From the NCBI GenBank assembly GCA_977006965.1, contig OZ345362.1, forward strand, positions 1,984,001 to 2,048,000: a stretch of 64,000 bases of DNA. The letters are read 5' to 3'. Source of the DNA: Phymatolithon calcareum (taxonomy: Eukaryota > Rhodophyta > Florideophyceae > Hapalidiales). Of this stretch, positions 33,422 to 44,481 are shown in pieces (within the stretch, counting starts at the first letter, position 1; every line of letters starts with the position of its first letter). Made by a program: the position numbers and the translations under genes. The notes below the pieces were generated by a model, which was given only the letters and a program-made list of their open reading frames with translations, had not been told where the DNA came from and did not search any database.

Positions 33422-34290
33422 TACAGGGGGGGTCGCTATATAGTGCCACATAGAACCAGACTAAAAAAAATGCGCACTATTTAGGTTCCGCACTACATGA
33501 AATTTGAGGGACCGTTTCGCACTACTGTAAGCGTGTTTGCCGTAACCCCCAACGAAGTTGTACGGAGAACGGGGAGAACGATTTTACTGGCGTGTTTATC
33601 TTCAGAACGCTTTTTGAACATCTCTGAGACAAGTAGCTTTCTCTGCTTCTCATTGTTCTGCTTACGGATAGCGTCTATGAATACCCGAAATGCTCGTTGA
33701 AGATGACTACGAGCATCAGGAAGGTTACACAAAAACGCGGGCTCTTGGAGAGGTCGAAACATGGTGTGCAGCTCAGTGAGAGCTGGGGGAGATGCGATAA
33801 GCGCAGAAACTTCTTCGTCTTCGCTTTCATTGTCAGGTTCTATTGGGCTTTGGGCTACAACCTCCTCCAATATATCCGAAACATCGGAAACGAACGCCTC
33901 TTGAACGTCTGTATCATCTTCAACCTCAAACCAATGCTCCACATCCTCGTGTCTGACGTTATCATCGATTTCAGCTCTCAGGATGTCGTCACTGGGTAAA
34001 CTGACTTTCAGTTTACGCAACATCTCGATGACGTCGCTGACAGCATGCGAAGTGCTTCATGCTTTTGTTGAAGCGTCAGCCGCGTTCTCTTCTGCCCTGG
34101 GTGCCCCATCACTGTCGGCGGCGTGAAGATGGTGAGCTGAGGAGACGAAGAGGAGAATGGCGGCCGGGAATGCCATGTAAGCAGTCACAGCCTGTGTCTT
34201 TGATGTGATAATCGTGTCAGCCCAAAATGGGTGGCACTAAGTAGAGGGTGGCACTATATAACCCGGCACTATATAGCGACCCCCCCTGTA
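33422..34290 (-). mobile_element. Pogo-like DNA transposon with perfect 24-bp ends
   Basis: 33,424-34,288 (865 bp) begins CAGGGGGGGTCGCTATATAG and ends with the exact reverse complement; the inverted repeats are perfect over 24 bp. Both ends are flanked by TA, the usual target duplication of Tc1/mariner and pogo elements, and CAG-type ends are common in pogo. Subterminal copies of GGCACTA-like units lie inside the right end. Only a C-terminal transposase-like frame remains, so this is an internally deleted, non-autonomous copy. Perfect ends suggest fairly recent movement. Confidence 0.8.
33493..34023 (-). CDS. C-terminal transposase-like fragment in the pogo-like element
   Basis: 176 residues. 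The N-terminal half is acidic (DILRAEIDDNVRHEDVEHWF, then VQEAFVSDVSDILEEVV), the pattern found near the C-terminus of pogo/Tigger transposases after the DDE domain. The second half is helical and ends in a basic stretch. No catalytic aspartates of the DDE core are visible, so the protein cannot transpose anything by itself. A stop lies a dozen codons upstream of the ATG. The family call rests mainly on the transposon ends. Confidence 0.5.
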   Translation of the reverse strand: MLRKLKVSLPSDDILRAEIDDNVRHEDVEHWFEVEDDTDVQEAFVSDVSDILEEVVAQSPIEPDNESEDEEVSALIASPPALTELHTMFRPLQEPAFLCNLPDARSHLQRAFRVFIDAIRKQNNEKQRKLLVSEMFKKRSEDKHASKIVLPVLRTTSLGVTANTLTVVRNGPSNFM

Positions 34291-35023
34291 TTATAATGGA
34301 AGATCATAAGGCCGGGTTGGAGTGTGTAGAGTGAAAGCAAACGATTTGTGGGGAATTTATTAAAATCTGAAGCGAGCACACCTGTTCATCCACTTTGGAA
34401 TCATACAAGGGTCTTCGAAATTCATCCAGCTCACGAAAAGGCGACCACCAGCATAGCACAAGACAACCTCATCGTTTACTAGTCAGATGAATATTTGGTG
34501 TTTGCGTTAAGACGTGAGCTGCTCGCGACATGAATTAAACCTAGAACTCGCTACCCTTTTTTGATGGCATTTTTAAATTCTGATCTGATTTGAACCCATT
34601 TTCTTGTTGATCGATTGTCAACAAGCCGAAAACATTGTGACAATGCTGTCGCCGTGAAAGCCAGGGAGCCAGGTTACATTGCAGTGTACCACGGATGGCA
34701 TGATCGCCAATTACTGCGAACGTGTAATGTACGCTTTGTCATCGAAGCTGAACGTCTAATAACATCCGGTTTGTCTTTAGGCAGTTGACTAGAATCACCG
34801 AATTTAACGATCGTCTAGAACTGGAATGGCAGTCGTGCGCAGTTTCAGTGTTCTCACCTGTGCATTTTAGGGTTTTTAACCCCAAACGACAGCTTAACCC
34901 GCGCAAGAAAACGTGACTAACTTCTCTGTACGAAATTCGTAAATCAACTTCGATGCCGTGGGTATGATGTGCCACGATCGCAGTTGTTCTCCATTTGGCC
35001 GTACTTTGTTTGACAAGTTTGTT
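34291..35023. other. Intergenic, nothing recognised
   Basis: No gene recognised. Its last 35 bases belong to the tail-repeat copy that was split by the next insertion. Confidence 0.4.
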
Positions 35024-35323
35024 GAGGAAACCTTGTCGTAATTAAGTGGATTTATTGAGAAGGTACTATGCGTCCCAACGTGAGGAAAGTCGGCACCTTT
35101 CTTAGCATTCTACTGCACTCGAAATTTCGGTTCCTTGATCAGAATTACTTAGTCTCTCGTCGCTGGCTCGGGCCAGGTTGGTCTCCTCTGCAGGGTCCAT
35201 GTTGGCTTCCTCAGGATGCTGTTCAGTACTCTAACTGCCCATGCTCCTTGACTGCCCATTTCTTCTATTAATTTCGGAGAATTTCTTGGAAACTGACCTA
35301 CAAACCATCGAGGAAACCTTGTC
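35024..35323 (-). mobile_element. 272-bp retroposon with 14-bp target duplication
   Basis: GAGGAAACCTTGTC occurs at 35,024-35,037 and 35,310-35,323. The insert 35,038-35,309 reads on the minus strand and ends with the same 3' sequence as 355-503 (GAAAGGTGCC, GTTGGGACGCA, TCAATAAATCC). The target was a copy of the tail repeat known from 23,300 and 44,196, whose two halves now flank it, so the relative age is clear. The 200 bp upstream of the shared end have no open frame. Confidence 0.85.
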
Positions 35324-35362
35324 CTTATATGCGCAAGACTGTGGGGCTTTTAAAAAAGCCCC
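35324..35362 (+). repeat. Second half of a split tail-repeat copy
   Basis: The sequence continues the tail-repeat family (GACTGTGGGGCTTTTAA) interrupted by the insertion just before. GGGGCTTTT/AAAAGCCCC forms a 9-bp hairpin here (35,343-35,362). Confidence 0.65.
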
Positions 35363-37788
35363 ATATTTTTACGAATATGCAGGAAAGGCTTCCTCAAGCG
35401 CTACCGTCTATTGGATAACTCATCGCTTATATCCATCTGTCCGCACTGTACTGTAGTGCAGTACACGAAACGTGACACGGAAGCAAACGTCATGTTTTGC
35501 GCGCACTCGAAAAGAAACCTAATTTTTAAATTATTTTCTTTTTTTGTTTTCTGGAGTGGAATACGGAGTAGACAACAACGCGCAGTGCAGTACTGCGATG
35601 CGGCGGCATTCGTCAACAGGATGGTGCGCAAGCACCAGAATATCATAATTAAAATCATCAGGCCTTCAACATAATACGGTATTAATAGCAATATCCGGGG
35701 GCATCCTATCAACGTGATATCCTAATGGGGAGCAAATTTCGTCGAGTGGAGTGTCTCAGATAATTTCGGGATTTGGATCTTCAGATGATCTGTGGAACAG
35801 GATTGTGTCTACAGGGCTTTCTCCGGGTACAAGCCTGCTCCTACTCCTCGTTGTGGCGCGGAGGGGTATTGACCAGCATGCATGCAATGAGTCCCCCGCT
35901 ACCTTGGTTGCAAATAATGAGAAGACAAGGTGCGCGCACTATTTGTGAGACTGGAAATTGGTGAAGAGATGTCACCTCGTTCCGTTTCCCACAATGCACA
36001 GAATGTGCAACCGCACCGTGCACCATAATGCCGTTTATTGACGTGTTCGTTTTCGAGAACAGTCCTTCTAGTCGACTGAGCCAGAACCCTCTAGCTCAAA
36101 TCGGACGGAACGCATCCATTTTTAAGGAAGCTGAAACGTCATGGTTGGTTATGGTCCTTTGTCCTCGAGACTTTGATGGTTTTGGTCATGCCGAATATAC
36201 CGCAATGACAATGTGCTGCTGCACAACATCAAGGTGATCGTTTCCGACGTTAACACCACTTTTGCATGCGTTATGAAGTCATCGCTGACTCCACAATGCT
36301 ATGGCGCACTTCCCTCATTGCTCGACAGTCGAGACACATTCATAGAACCGAGGAAGCAATATCGCAGTGGGCTGGTCGGTGCATGACCATGGAAGTTGAG
36401 GTGCCCATACTCATGAATCGGCTACGAGACTGAGAGGGATACGGCGTATCGTCCATGCGACTCTCTCTGACTTTCTCGGCTTATTTTCTTCTAGACCATG
36501 GGGTTGATGGAAGATTTTAGCACTCATCTCCGTCTGAACAGAATCAGTTTTTACCGAGGATCATCATAATGTAGAGTTGCCCAATGACGCTAAACAGGAG
36601 GCGCAGATAACGCATGCAGAGCATGACGCATTTTGCAACCGGGAGATGGCATCTATCATATCTATGAGTTTGTACAACAGTGCTGCGAAAGGGAGCAGCA
36701 AATAGAGGGAACTGAAAAGTATGACATCCGACAAAACAGCAATAGACGAATGGGCGACGTCATAATGTGTGTGGTGATAGATGCAGGGGTTCTCTCAGAA
36801 ATAGAATAGAATAAATCTCCATAGGATACTGCAGTTCTTATATAAACAGTGGGTGCGCCAAGCGACTGAGGCAGATTCGTGGGGCTGCGTGGCAGCGAGT
36901 AGTCAAAAGTGTTAGGCACAATAGAGGAGCTGATTAGAATTCAAATAGAGTTGATAATTGTTGCCATGTGAAATCATCTCCAACCCATGTCTCAGAGTAT
37001 GGAAGTCTCTGATTGAACAAATAAAGTTGCAGACTCATTAGAAAAATCCTTCGATTGGTTGTGGCCCCCAGCTGGTTGATGATGGCGATCAGAGACTCTG
37101 CCCGCCAAAGTAATAAATTATAATGTATTGTAGAGTAGTGTGTGCAATAGAACTGTAGAGTGCTCCCTATGTCGAATGGTAAGATAACAAGTCATAATAA
37201 GTACAGTACTCACAGGGCATTATCGCTCGTCAGATCGATTATGATACATCAGACGCACCAGAGCGAGCAATCGATGAGACCACCGTCCAGCAATGCATTA
37301 TATGGGCGGCAAGATCACATTTTCGTCTCTCACGGTAGTTTTCAGCAAAATATATCGAAAATATAACACCCGGACAACATCGGGAAACACATCAAGGCCG
37401 AACAACAGCGCATGTGTTGGAAGACCACGCGCTCAATAATTGTCTAAATTATAGCGTATGAGTCATTATGGATGCATTGCTGCACCAAATCGTTGAAATT
37501 TACGTAATTTTATGACTATGAGCCGCTTACTGCAAGGACCGTCATTTCGATCTGCGTGCTTCGGAACACAATAATATTATGTACCGGGGGCGTAGTGCCA
37601 CCGTGCCCATCTACTGGCGAGGCGAAGACGACAGAAAAACGCTCGTCGTCTACAGAAGGTACACCTTTCCGTCCCGCCCAATTCCGCGCCCGTGCCAATC
37701 TATCGCATAAGACCACCCACCGTCCATCGAATCATTCTCCATCTGCTCCCCTCACTCGTCCACCTCGTCCACATTGTCCGACCGCATC
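35363..37788. other. Intergenic, no gene recognised
   Basis: Frames up to 87 codons, none with recognisable features. The GC-rich last 200 bases before 37,789 are the leader of the kinase gene and are open in the same direction, but without a supported start. Confidence 0.4.
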
Positions 37789-40700
37789 ATGGGCGGGCTC
37801 CCCGCCCCCGCCGAGCTGCAACCCGCTCGCTTGCAATACCGCCGTTCCGCCAAGCTCGGCAAGGGTGCCTTTGGCGACGTGTACCGCGGCGTCCTGGACG
37901 CTGAATCCGCCGTCGCCGTCAAGGTGCTGCGAGCCGGCAGCGTCATCGCGGCACGTCAGTTCCGTCGTGAGCTACGCCGATATTCACGCCTGTCCGTGCA
38001 CGGAGTGGTCAATTTCTACGGCGCCGCGCGCTCCGGTGGACCGAATGCCCACATCGACGTCTTTGTCACCGAACTTATGCACGGCGGCTCCCTGCTCGCC
38101 GCGCTCGACGTGGCGCGTGAAAGCGAGGCGCGGCTCAACCCGGCTGTCGCGCTCCGCATCGCGGAGATGATTGCAAACGGACTGGCCGAAATTCACGCGT
38201 GCGGCTTCTCGCACGGTGATGTCAAACCGAGTAACGTGCTCTTTTCTGCAAGTGTGAATGAGGCGGAGGTTGCGCCGCGATTACGTGCTAAGTTTGTGGA
38301 TTTTGGATTGTCTCGAAATCTTACACCGAATGATGATGCCGTGGACTCTGACGATGACGCGGACGAAAGCCTACCACTCGCGCAACCGGGCGCACCTGCA
38401 CCGATTGAGCCGCTCGGGACGCCGGCGTATCTGGCACCTGAGGCGTGGCGCGGGTCAGCTGCGTTGCGTAAAAAGAACATTGCTTTGGCCGCTGACGTGT
38501 ATGCGCTGGGCATTCTGCTCTACGAGCTTGACACTGGTCTGGCACCGTGGCCTAGCATGTCGGAATGGTCAATATTCGGCGCCGTGTATCACAATGCAGA
38601 ACGGCCGCCATGGCCGCGTGATTACGAGGAGAGTATTCCTGGATTGCGTAGCGTGATCGAAAAATGCTGGGCTCAGGATTTCATGAATCGACCGACTGCT
38701 GAAAGCGTTGCTGCGTCATTAAGAGAACTTCGTCGAAATGCAGGATTATCAAGCCCATCTATTTCATCTCCGGGAAATTCAATGCCGAGTTCGCCCGCCA
38801 TTGGATTGCAGAGGCAATTAGAGGAGGACATGGATAAGGGGGAAGGAGAAGTTGCGCAGTCGGATGAACACTCCGAGGCATTGAAAGCTATGCGAATGAT
38901 CCCACTACCAGACTCTCCGGTTCCGAGCTCACCGTTGCCGGACTGGATCAAAGAGCAGGAAAGCGTTGCAAAAGCCCCAGTCCCAGCACAAGTCGATGAG
39001 ATCGTCCTGACAATGCAAGAGGGCGCACATGAACTTCCAAGTGGGACATATCATACTACCAGTCTGCCGCCTCCAGAATCCCCAATTCAAGAATCCTGCG
39101 AAATTGGGGCTGTGGAAGCGGTACAGCAAGGACACCAGCAACCGACATTGCTTCCCTCGAATGACCTCTTTTTCCTTCCGCAGCCTACACCGCAGGTGCC
39201 AAACGTATTCGTCGCTCAGACGGTACCTGAAGTTGAAGCAAACGTAGACGAACCGCAATCTCCGGGCATCGACCCACTTTTAAGCATGGCTGACAAGAAA
39301 CAGGTGGAATGGCAAGACCTGCACGACGCGAACAAGATGCTTAAGTTTTTCGGCCCGCGTCCACCAAGTTTCGACGGTGAGGACGGGGAAGACGACTTCC
39401 GTATCAGTATTACAAGTTCGCAAGCTTTCGCGGACGCGGAGGGAAGCGTCAAGTCGCGCACTGGCAGTCATCGCACCAAGTCAGATGGCGTCGACTCACT
39501 CATCGCCGGAGATGCGCCCGAAGTTGACATCCCGGACGCGACCATCTTGCTTGCTGGGCCGCGAACTCCACTATCTACAAATGTACCTTCTCTCGAGAAG
39601 AATTCGACTTTCGTCGACCCTGCAACCGACGTACCATCGACGCCGGCTGGTATACCTCCTTTACCTACAATACCCCATTTTCTCAACGACACTTCCTCGC
39701 TTGACGGTCCCTTGAAGGACAAAAATTCACCACCGGCTGAAGCGCATAGTGCGCCCATTCGTCAGCACGCGGAAAATTCTTCTTTCTCAACTCATGAGCA
39801 AGCTGTGACTTCGCGCCAAGCGAATATACATCCTGTTCCCGTCCTTCCCCGGGACAATTCCTTGTTCGCCAGCCCTGGAAACGATCTCATTTCATCCCAA
39901 TCTTCCGATGAGCAAGACTCCGATAGGTCTTTTCCACGAAGTCCAGCACAGATCTCCGCGGCAAGTTCTACGAAAACCAGTATCAAGAGCCAAGATGCAC
40001 ATAGTCACTCCGTTGAAACACCAACATCCCCAAACTCGGTCCCCTCTTCCGCGTTTGCGCGAGCCCGCATGAAATCTCCTGGCAACATGCGTTTTGTAGG
40101 CCGACCACGGGATACCTCGGAGACGTCTGAACGCATTGGCCCTGTCAGTGTATCAAAATCCTCTACTAAAGGACATGCTCCTGTCCCACGCCTACCGACC
40201 ATTCCGACAGTGGAGGATGATTCTAGCAAGCTACTCTCCTTCGATTCTAACTCTCTCCCCGCACCCGTCTCGGTCACAAAGCTCGACTACCCACTGAAAG
40301 CCGAAGTGCAAGCAAACGACCTGAATGCCGTACTGAACGCATTGACAGCCAGCACCGCCGCGCCCGACGACTGTGCACATGCGCTCCGCGCCCTCGCAAT
40401 CCTTGTCTCCGGTAATGAGGAAAATCCCATCGCCGCCGTGAGCGCCGGTGCGCTGGACACGATTGCCGTGGCTGTCGCGCGACACGCCCGCCGCCATCCA
40501 CAGCTTGCTCGCGCCGCCTGCGACGCTATATACCACCTGGCCACACGGCAACTTGCCGATGTGGAATGCGAATTGCGTGCGAATGGTGCATGCGAACACG
40601 TGATATCGGCCATGCGTTGGCATCCCGCAAATGTGCAGGTAATGCAGGCGGCGTCCATGGCGCTCAGTGCACTGTGTCGCTCCAGTCCCGCCATGTGTGC

Positions 40701-41628
40701 TATCGTTGTGGCACAAGGCGGGCTCAACGCCGCGCAACGCGCGCTCTCACGCGCGGCTAAGGCTTTTGATGGCGATGTTCCGGTCGCCGTCTCGGCGCTT
40801 GATGCCGTTGCTGCACTTGCCGACGCTCATCCGAATGCCGTTGCTGGAAGCGGCGCTTTACCGGTTGTTTTGAGGGCATGTGAGACTTTTGCAAGGGAGC
40901 AGATCGATGAGAATGTCGTGCGCGTCCTGCATTCCGCTGCGAGACATGAGGATGGACGGAATGCACTGCTGGCGGAACCGAGCACTGTGCCGCTGCTCGC
41001 TCAGCTTATGGAGCGGAGTAGAATGTCGTCGCATGCGGGACCGACGCTCATATTGGCGTGTGATGTGGTTGCTGAGCTTGCGATGGGGCCGAATCAGCTT
41101 GCTACACGCGCACTTGCGGGGAGTAGTATTGTTGAATCTGTGCTCATGGCTATGGCACTTGTGGATTCTATTGAACCTTTCAATGCAGGTACTGCGCTTG
41201 CAGTGCACAGTTTGGTGAGTTTGCGCAGATTTACAGCACTTGGTCTTGATATGTGCGGCGTGTTGCAGAACGCTCATGCACTTGATGCCGTTGTCAATGT
41301 CGTCAATTGCAGGTTGGAGAATATGGATGTCGCGATTCAAGCAGCCGTGTTTGTCAGCAGTCTTGTTTCAAAACTGTCTGGAGGACCGCATATGCAAACT
41401 GGGATTGAGAAGGCGCTCGATATGCTTCGAGCACTGGATGAGACTTGGTTGCTGGAAGTGAGGGTGTTGGAGCCGGTACGACAAGCTATCGAAGTATTGG
41501 AAAAGACACAGGGTGGACGGATGGGCGTGATTCGAATGCCGGCGGAGACCATTCAGATGGCGCCTGTGAAGGCCAAGAATCTTGATAGATTGTCAGGGAG
41601 AGGGCTGTTCAGATGGCGAAAGCGATGA
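37789..41628 (+). CDS. Non-RD protein kinase with C-terminal armadillo-like repeats
   Basis: Single-exon, 1279 residues from ATG 37,789 (the frame is open for a few codons upstream, without ATG). Kinase domain about 17-315: glycine loop GKGAFG (24-29), VAVK lysine 45, catalytic loop HGDVKPSN (142-149), DFG 171-173, APE 216-218. The loop has glycine in place of the arginine of HRD, making it a non-RD kinase; catalytic residues are otherwise intact. An acidic insert (about 182-200) lengthens the activation segment. The sequence style is tyrosine-kinase-like serine/threonine (TKL). Residues 320-830 are a long serine/proline-rich, probably disordered region. Residues about 831-1205 form repeated helical units of armadillo/HEAT type (HALRALAILVSG, ALSALCRSS), a usual protein-binding scaffold. 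Substrates and partners cannot be told. Confidence 0.9.
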   Translation: MGGLPAPAELQPARLQYRRSAKLGKGAFGDVYRGVLDAESAVAVKVLRAGSVIAARQFRRELRRYSRLSVHGVVNFYGAARSGGPNAHIDVFVTELMHGGSLLAALDVARESEARLNPAVALRIAEMIANGLAEIHACGFSHGDVKPSNVLFSASVNEAEVAPRLRAKFVDFGLSRNLTPNDDAVDSDDDADESLPLAQPGAPAPIEPLGTPAYLAPEAWRGSAALRKKNIALAADVYALGILLYELDTGLAPWPSMSEWSIFGAVYHNAERPPWPRDYEESIPGLRSVIEKCWAQDFMNRPTAESVAASLRELRRNAGLSSPSISSPGNSMPSSPAIGLQRQLEEDMDKGEGEVAQSDEHSEALKAMRMIPLPDSPVPSSPLPDWIKEQESVAKAPVPAQVDEIVLTMQEGAHELPSGTYHTTSLPPPESPIQESCEIGAVEAVQQGHQQPTLLPSNDLFFLPQPTPQVPNVFVAQTVPEVEANVDEPQSPGIDPLLSMADKKQVEWQDLHDANKMLKFFGPRPPSFDGEDGEDDFRISITSSQAFADAEGSVKSRTGSHRTKSDGVDSLIAGDAPEVDIPDATILLAGPRTPLSTNVPSLEKNSTFVDPATDVPSTPAGIPPLPTIPHFLNDTSSLDGPLKDKNSPPAEAHSAPIRQHAENSSFSTHEQAVTSRQANIHPVPVLPRDNSLFASPGNDLISSQSSDEQDSDRSFPRSPAQISAASSTKTSIKSQDAHSHSVETPTSPNSVPSSAFARARMKSPGNMRFVGRPRDTSETSERIGPVSVSKSSTKGHAPVPRLPTIPTVEDDSSKLLSFDSNSLPAPVSVTKLDYPLKAEVQANDLNAVLNALTASTAAPDDCAHALRALAILVSGNEENPIAAVSAGALDTIAVAVARHARRHPQLARAACDAIYHLATRQLADVECELRANGACEHVISAMRWHPANVQVMQAASMALSALCRSSPAMCAIVVAQGGLNAAQRALSRAAKAFDGDVPVAVSALDAVAALADAHPNAVAGSGALPVVLRACETFAREQIDENVVRVLHSAARHEDGRNALLAEPSTVPLLAQLMERSRMSSHAGPTLILACDVVAELAMGPNQLATRALAGSSIVESVLMAMALVDSIEPFNAGTALAVHSLVSLRRFTALGLDMCGVLQNAHALDAVVNVVNCRLENMDVAIQAAVFVSSLVSKLSGGPHMQTGIEKALDMLRALDETWLLEVRVLEPVRQAIEVLEKTQGGRMGVIRMPAETIQMAPVKAKNLDRLSGRGLFRWRKR

Positions 41629-42674
41629 CAGGGAAGTGCTGTGTATATTATAGGATTCAGGTCCCGGGAGCTTTGTAAACGGGCAAATGAGATGCTGTGA
41701 GGAATTCCGACACTTTTCGATGGCATCTTTGCGCGAAGGTGGAGTGTGCTTCTTTTTTAAAAACTTTTCAAATGGAAGTCATTGCAGTTCTTGGTTGAGG
41801 TCAGAATCTAAACTTTGAGGAGTACCATGGTGTTTCTGTTGAACTCTCTCTGGTAGTATCCAAGCATTGCAGAAAAAAGGAATAGTTCAAGGAATAAAGA
41901 GGTGTCAAAAATTCACCCTTGATGCACCAGATGTAAATTTCCCTGCTGATATAGTGTAGGTGTTTCAAAAGCAAGGTCCGTTTTCCATGCATTCATCGGC
42001 TGCACAACTCTGCGGAGTTTGCTTCGTAAGCGTATGGGCGCATGATGCAAGACGACGTGCGGGATATAGGGAATAAGCACGTAAAACGGTGTGTAATAAT
42101 TGGAGTATGCAGCCATGTACTGTACAGTGTATCAATACTCTACGCATCCCTTGTCCCAGTACAGTAATTTGCCTGGATACGCAACTTCCACCGGACGCAG
42201 AGCGCAGAAAATTGATTTTATTTCGGGACTGAAAGAATAAATTATCTCCGTGGACTGTGTTGAATTCCAGGACTGGAAGCCCGTACTGTACTTTCGGTGC
42301 TTTTTGCCCGTTACAGCCCGGAGTACAATCCAGTCAACGTACCGGACGATGGCTGAATGGTTGGCTGTTTCGAATGAGCTTGTTCTAAGTGCGATGTGGC
42401 TGCATCCTCGCAATCAATTTCGAAAGTTTATGGAAGGGGAGCTTCTCCAGGAGGCTGCCATGGCGTTAGAGAAGCGAATGATTCAGTATCTGTGCCTGCA
42501 GCTGAGAGTTTGAGCGAGCGTATCCTTTCGGTTGCATATTGCACCATCTCGACAAATTCTGCTACTGAGTCTTCACTGCACGTTGTGCACAAAACGTTTA
42601 TGAAGCAGAATAAGGTGGCTATATCACTGGTAAATATTCGTCAATTCTTTCCCGGTAGTGCAGGGGGAAATTGT
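41629..42674. other. Intergenic, nothing recognised
   Basis: 3' flank of the kinase gene. Short frames only (for example 42,250-42,513), with no recognisable motif. Confidence 0.4.
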
Positions 42675-44157
42675 AGATTTTTATTTTAGAAGCCCTCAAC
42701 GCCGGTATTCACCAACACCAGAGCAGCTTCCCGTTGATACTGCCATCTCATTACCCAATCAGATCACATTACACTATCATTTCTTCTAACATATGGATTT
42801 CCAGTGCTAAAAGTTTGTCAATCGCCGTTTTCGTCCCTTTTTCCCAAGATTCTTCTGCTCTTGGACTTGTCAAATTTCGTTGTAGAGTTTTGAGATTCTC
42901 TTCTGCGACCTCGTTGAAATGTTCAACGTACGACTCTGCTCTTCGTGGTGGGAAGCGGCCGAAGAACCACTTAACTGCTAGGAGTCGGTGTTTCCTGGAT
43001 CGAATTTGGAGTACAGGGCTTACTTTCTCCTTAGTGTCCACGGTAATTTTTCTCTCTTTTTCTTCTTCCTTTTCAATCCATTCCTGTCGTCGGCGGTGGC
43101 TCTCGTGTTTGTGGGTCACCAGCCCTCGTACGGCTCGCTCGGTACTGCCTCTTAGGAGCTCATGCTCCTGCAGATAGCGGATATCCATCTCTGCTTGCTG
43201 TATGTCCCCTTCTTTTCCAGCGTAATTTTCTTCCTTCTCGATTTCGTCCTTCCCTCGTATAAGCCTCTGTGCGAAGTGCTCTCCGAGTTGCGCTCTTCTT
43301 ATCTTTGGTGGAGTAATTCTGCAGAGGGCTCGCATTCGGGCGTGCAATCGTTTCGCGTAGTTACCGAAGGCAACAGAGTAGAACAAACCCTCCGCTTGGT
43401 TGATCTGCGCTTCGACTGAGTTTGTCCATGGTGTGAGGTGTATCGCGTACTCCCATCTGCATTGCACAAGAGCCTTGTACATTGCTATATTCTTGGTAGT
43501 AGCTAGTCCTTGCGCTTGGACTCCCAGGTCTTTTAGTCCCATGATGATTCCCTTCGCCGCGTTGATGCGGTTTAGTGTTGCGTGGTGGGTTACTCCCGTG
43601 TTGTCGATCGTGGTTCCCAGGTATTCCAGTAGGCGGGTTTCGTGGAGCTCCTGGCCTGAGAGCCGGAACTTGCGTTTGAATAATCCGGGATAGATAAGCA
43701 CTTCGCTTTTTCCTTTCTTAGTGTTCCATGTCATTCCATTTTCTGTGGCCCATCTCGTCGCCGTATCCAAAAGCCATTGCATACCATCGGAATTGGTGGC
43801 TTGGAGCTGCACGTCGTCCGCGAAAAGTATCGCGGGGTGCTTCGACATATGCCGAGGTGCTTTTTCCATTGCGAACGCGAATGTGTCCATGAACAAGTTG
43901 TACAAGCAGGGGCTCAGGGGCGATCCTTGGGGGACTCCGCGGTCAATAAGGAGCCACTTCTTTTCCTCGTCTCCGGCCGTTGTAATCCAGGATGGTTTGA
44001 GCAGGTATCCCGGTAGTGCACAATGCTGTACACATAGCTGCCCAATAAAGACACTGCATCCCTGTACATACACGGTACGAAAAAACAAAGTGCTCTGGAG
44101 GAGCTTTTGCTGTTCAATAGGACCCTCATAGAGTGCATGCATAACGAAGAAGGCCTA
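42675..44157 (-). mobile_element. 5'-truncated LINE (non-LTR retrotransposon)
   Basis: The element reads on the minus strand. A stop at about 44,155 in the frame of the ORF and the loss of the fingers/early palm of the reverse transcriptase show that the 5' part is missing. The 3' end is GAGGGCTTCTAAAATAAAAATC. Other copies in the window (13.6, 23.95, 30.1, 46.0 kb minus; 12.1, 14.2 kb plus) are relatives. No clear target duplication was found. Confidence 0.85.
42769..44142 (-). CDS. LINE reverse transcriptase (C-terminal two thirds)
   Basis: 457 residues from ATG 44,142, which is internal to the original protein; the frame is open a few codons further to a TAG. It includes DRGVPQGSPLSPCLYNLFMD (motif B), FADDVQLQA with the catalytic FADD box, and then the thumb and a TKKGKSEVLIY stretch with the expected spacing. 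A long charged helical C-terminus follows (EIEKEENYAGKEGD, KEEEKERK) with RKHRLLAVKWFFGRFPP near the end. No RNase H or endonuclease domain is present in this copy. It is the least damaged copy in the window: one long frame without internal stop, so this part may be under recent constraint or young. Confidence 0.88.
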   Translation of the reverse strand: MHALYEGPIEQQKLLQSTLFFRTVYVQGCSVFIGQLCVQHCALPGYLLKPSWITTAGDEEKKWLLIDRGVPQGSPLSPCLYNLFMDTFAFAMEKAPRHMSKHPAILFADDVQLQATNSDGMQWLLDTATRWATENGMTWNTKKGKSEVLIYPGLFKRKFRLSGQELHETRLLEYLGTTIDNTGVTHHATLNRINAAKGIIMGLKDLGVQAQGLATTKNIAMYKALVQCRWEYAIHLTPWTNSVEAQINQAEGLFYSVAFGNYAKRLHARMRALCRITPPKIRRAQLGEHFAQRLIRGKDEIEKEENYAGKEGDIQQAEMDIRYLQEHELLRGSTERAVRGLVTHKHESHRRRQEWIEKEEEKERKITVDTKEKVSPVLQIRSRKHRLLAVKWFFGRFPPRRAESYVEHFNEVAEENLKTLQRNLTSPRAEESWEKGTKTAIDKLLALEIHMLEEMIV

Positions 44158-44195
44158 CACTGAAGCCCAGGTACGAACAGCTGAGTTCACGACTA

Positions 44196-44345
44196 TATGG
44201 AGTTCCGCAAATAAGATAGGATTATCTGAGATCCTAAATTTTTCCGTCCGCCCTTCTGGCAGTGCGTGAGCTACGCAAAGGTAGGAAGCAACTGATGAAG
44301 CCTTGCCCGTATCCTCGGAAGTCTGTGGGGCTTTTAAATAAATTT
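44196..44345 (+). repeat. Dispersed 3'-tail repeat, copy 2
   Basis: This is the second full copy of the tail repeat at 23,300-23,455, on the plus strand next to the truncated 5' end of the LINE. It keeps an AGGAT/ATCCT hairpin at its start. It ends in GGGGCTTTTAAATAAATTTG. Confidence 0.8.
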
Positions 44346-44481
44346 GGACTAAAAAAGTAGTAGCAACCAGCCCTACTAGATTCCCTATAGATCTTGCTTG
44401 TATATTCCGGAATGCCGAACTGTTCTATTCGTAAAGAGGAAAGAATGCCGTCACTCTCTGCACATGTCTCCATAGATCCGA

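Noticed and set aside
40231-40737. 168-codon minus-strand frame opposite the kinase gene
   Set aside because: It is a shadow of the GC-rich armadillo-like region; composition only.
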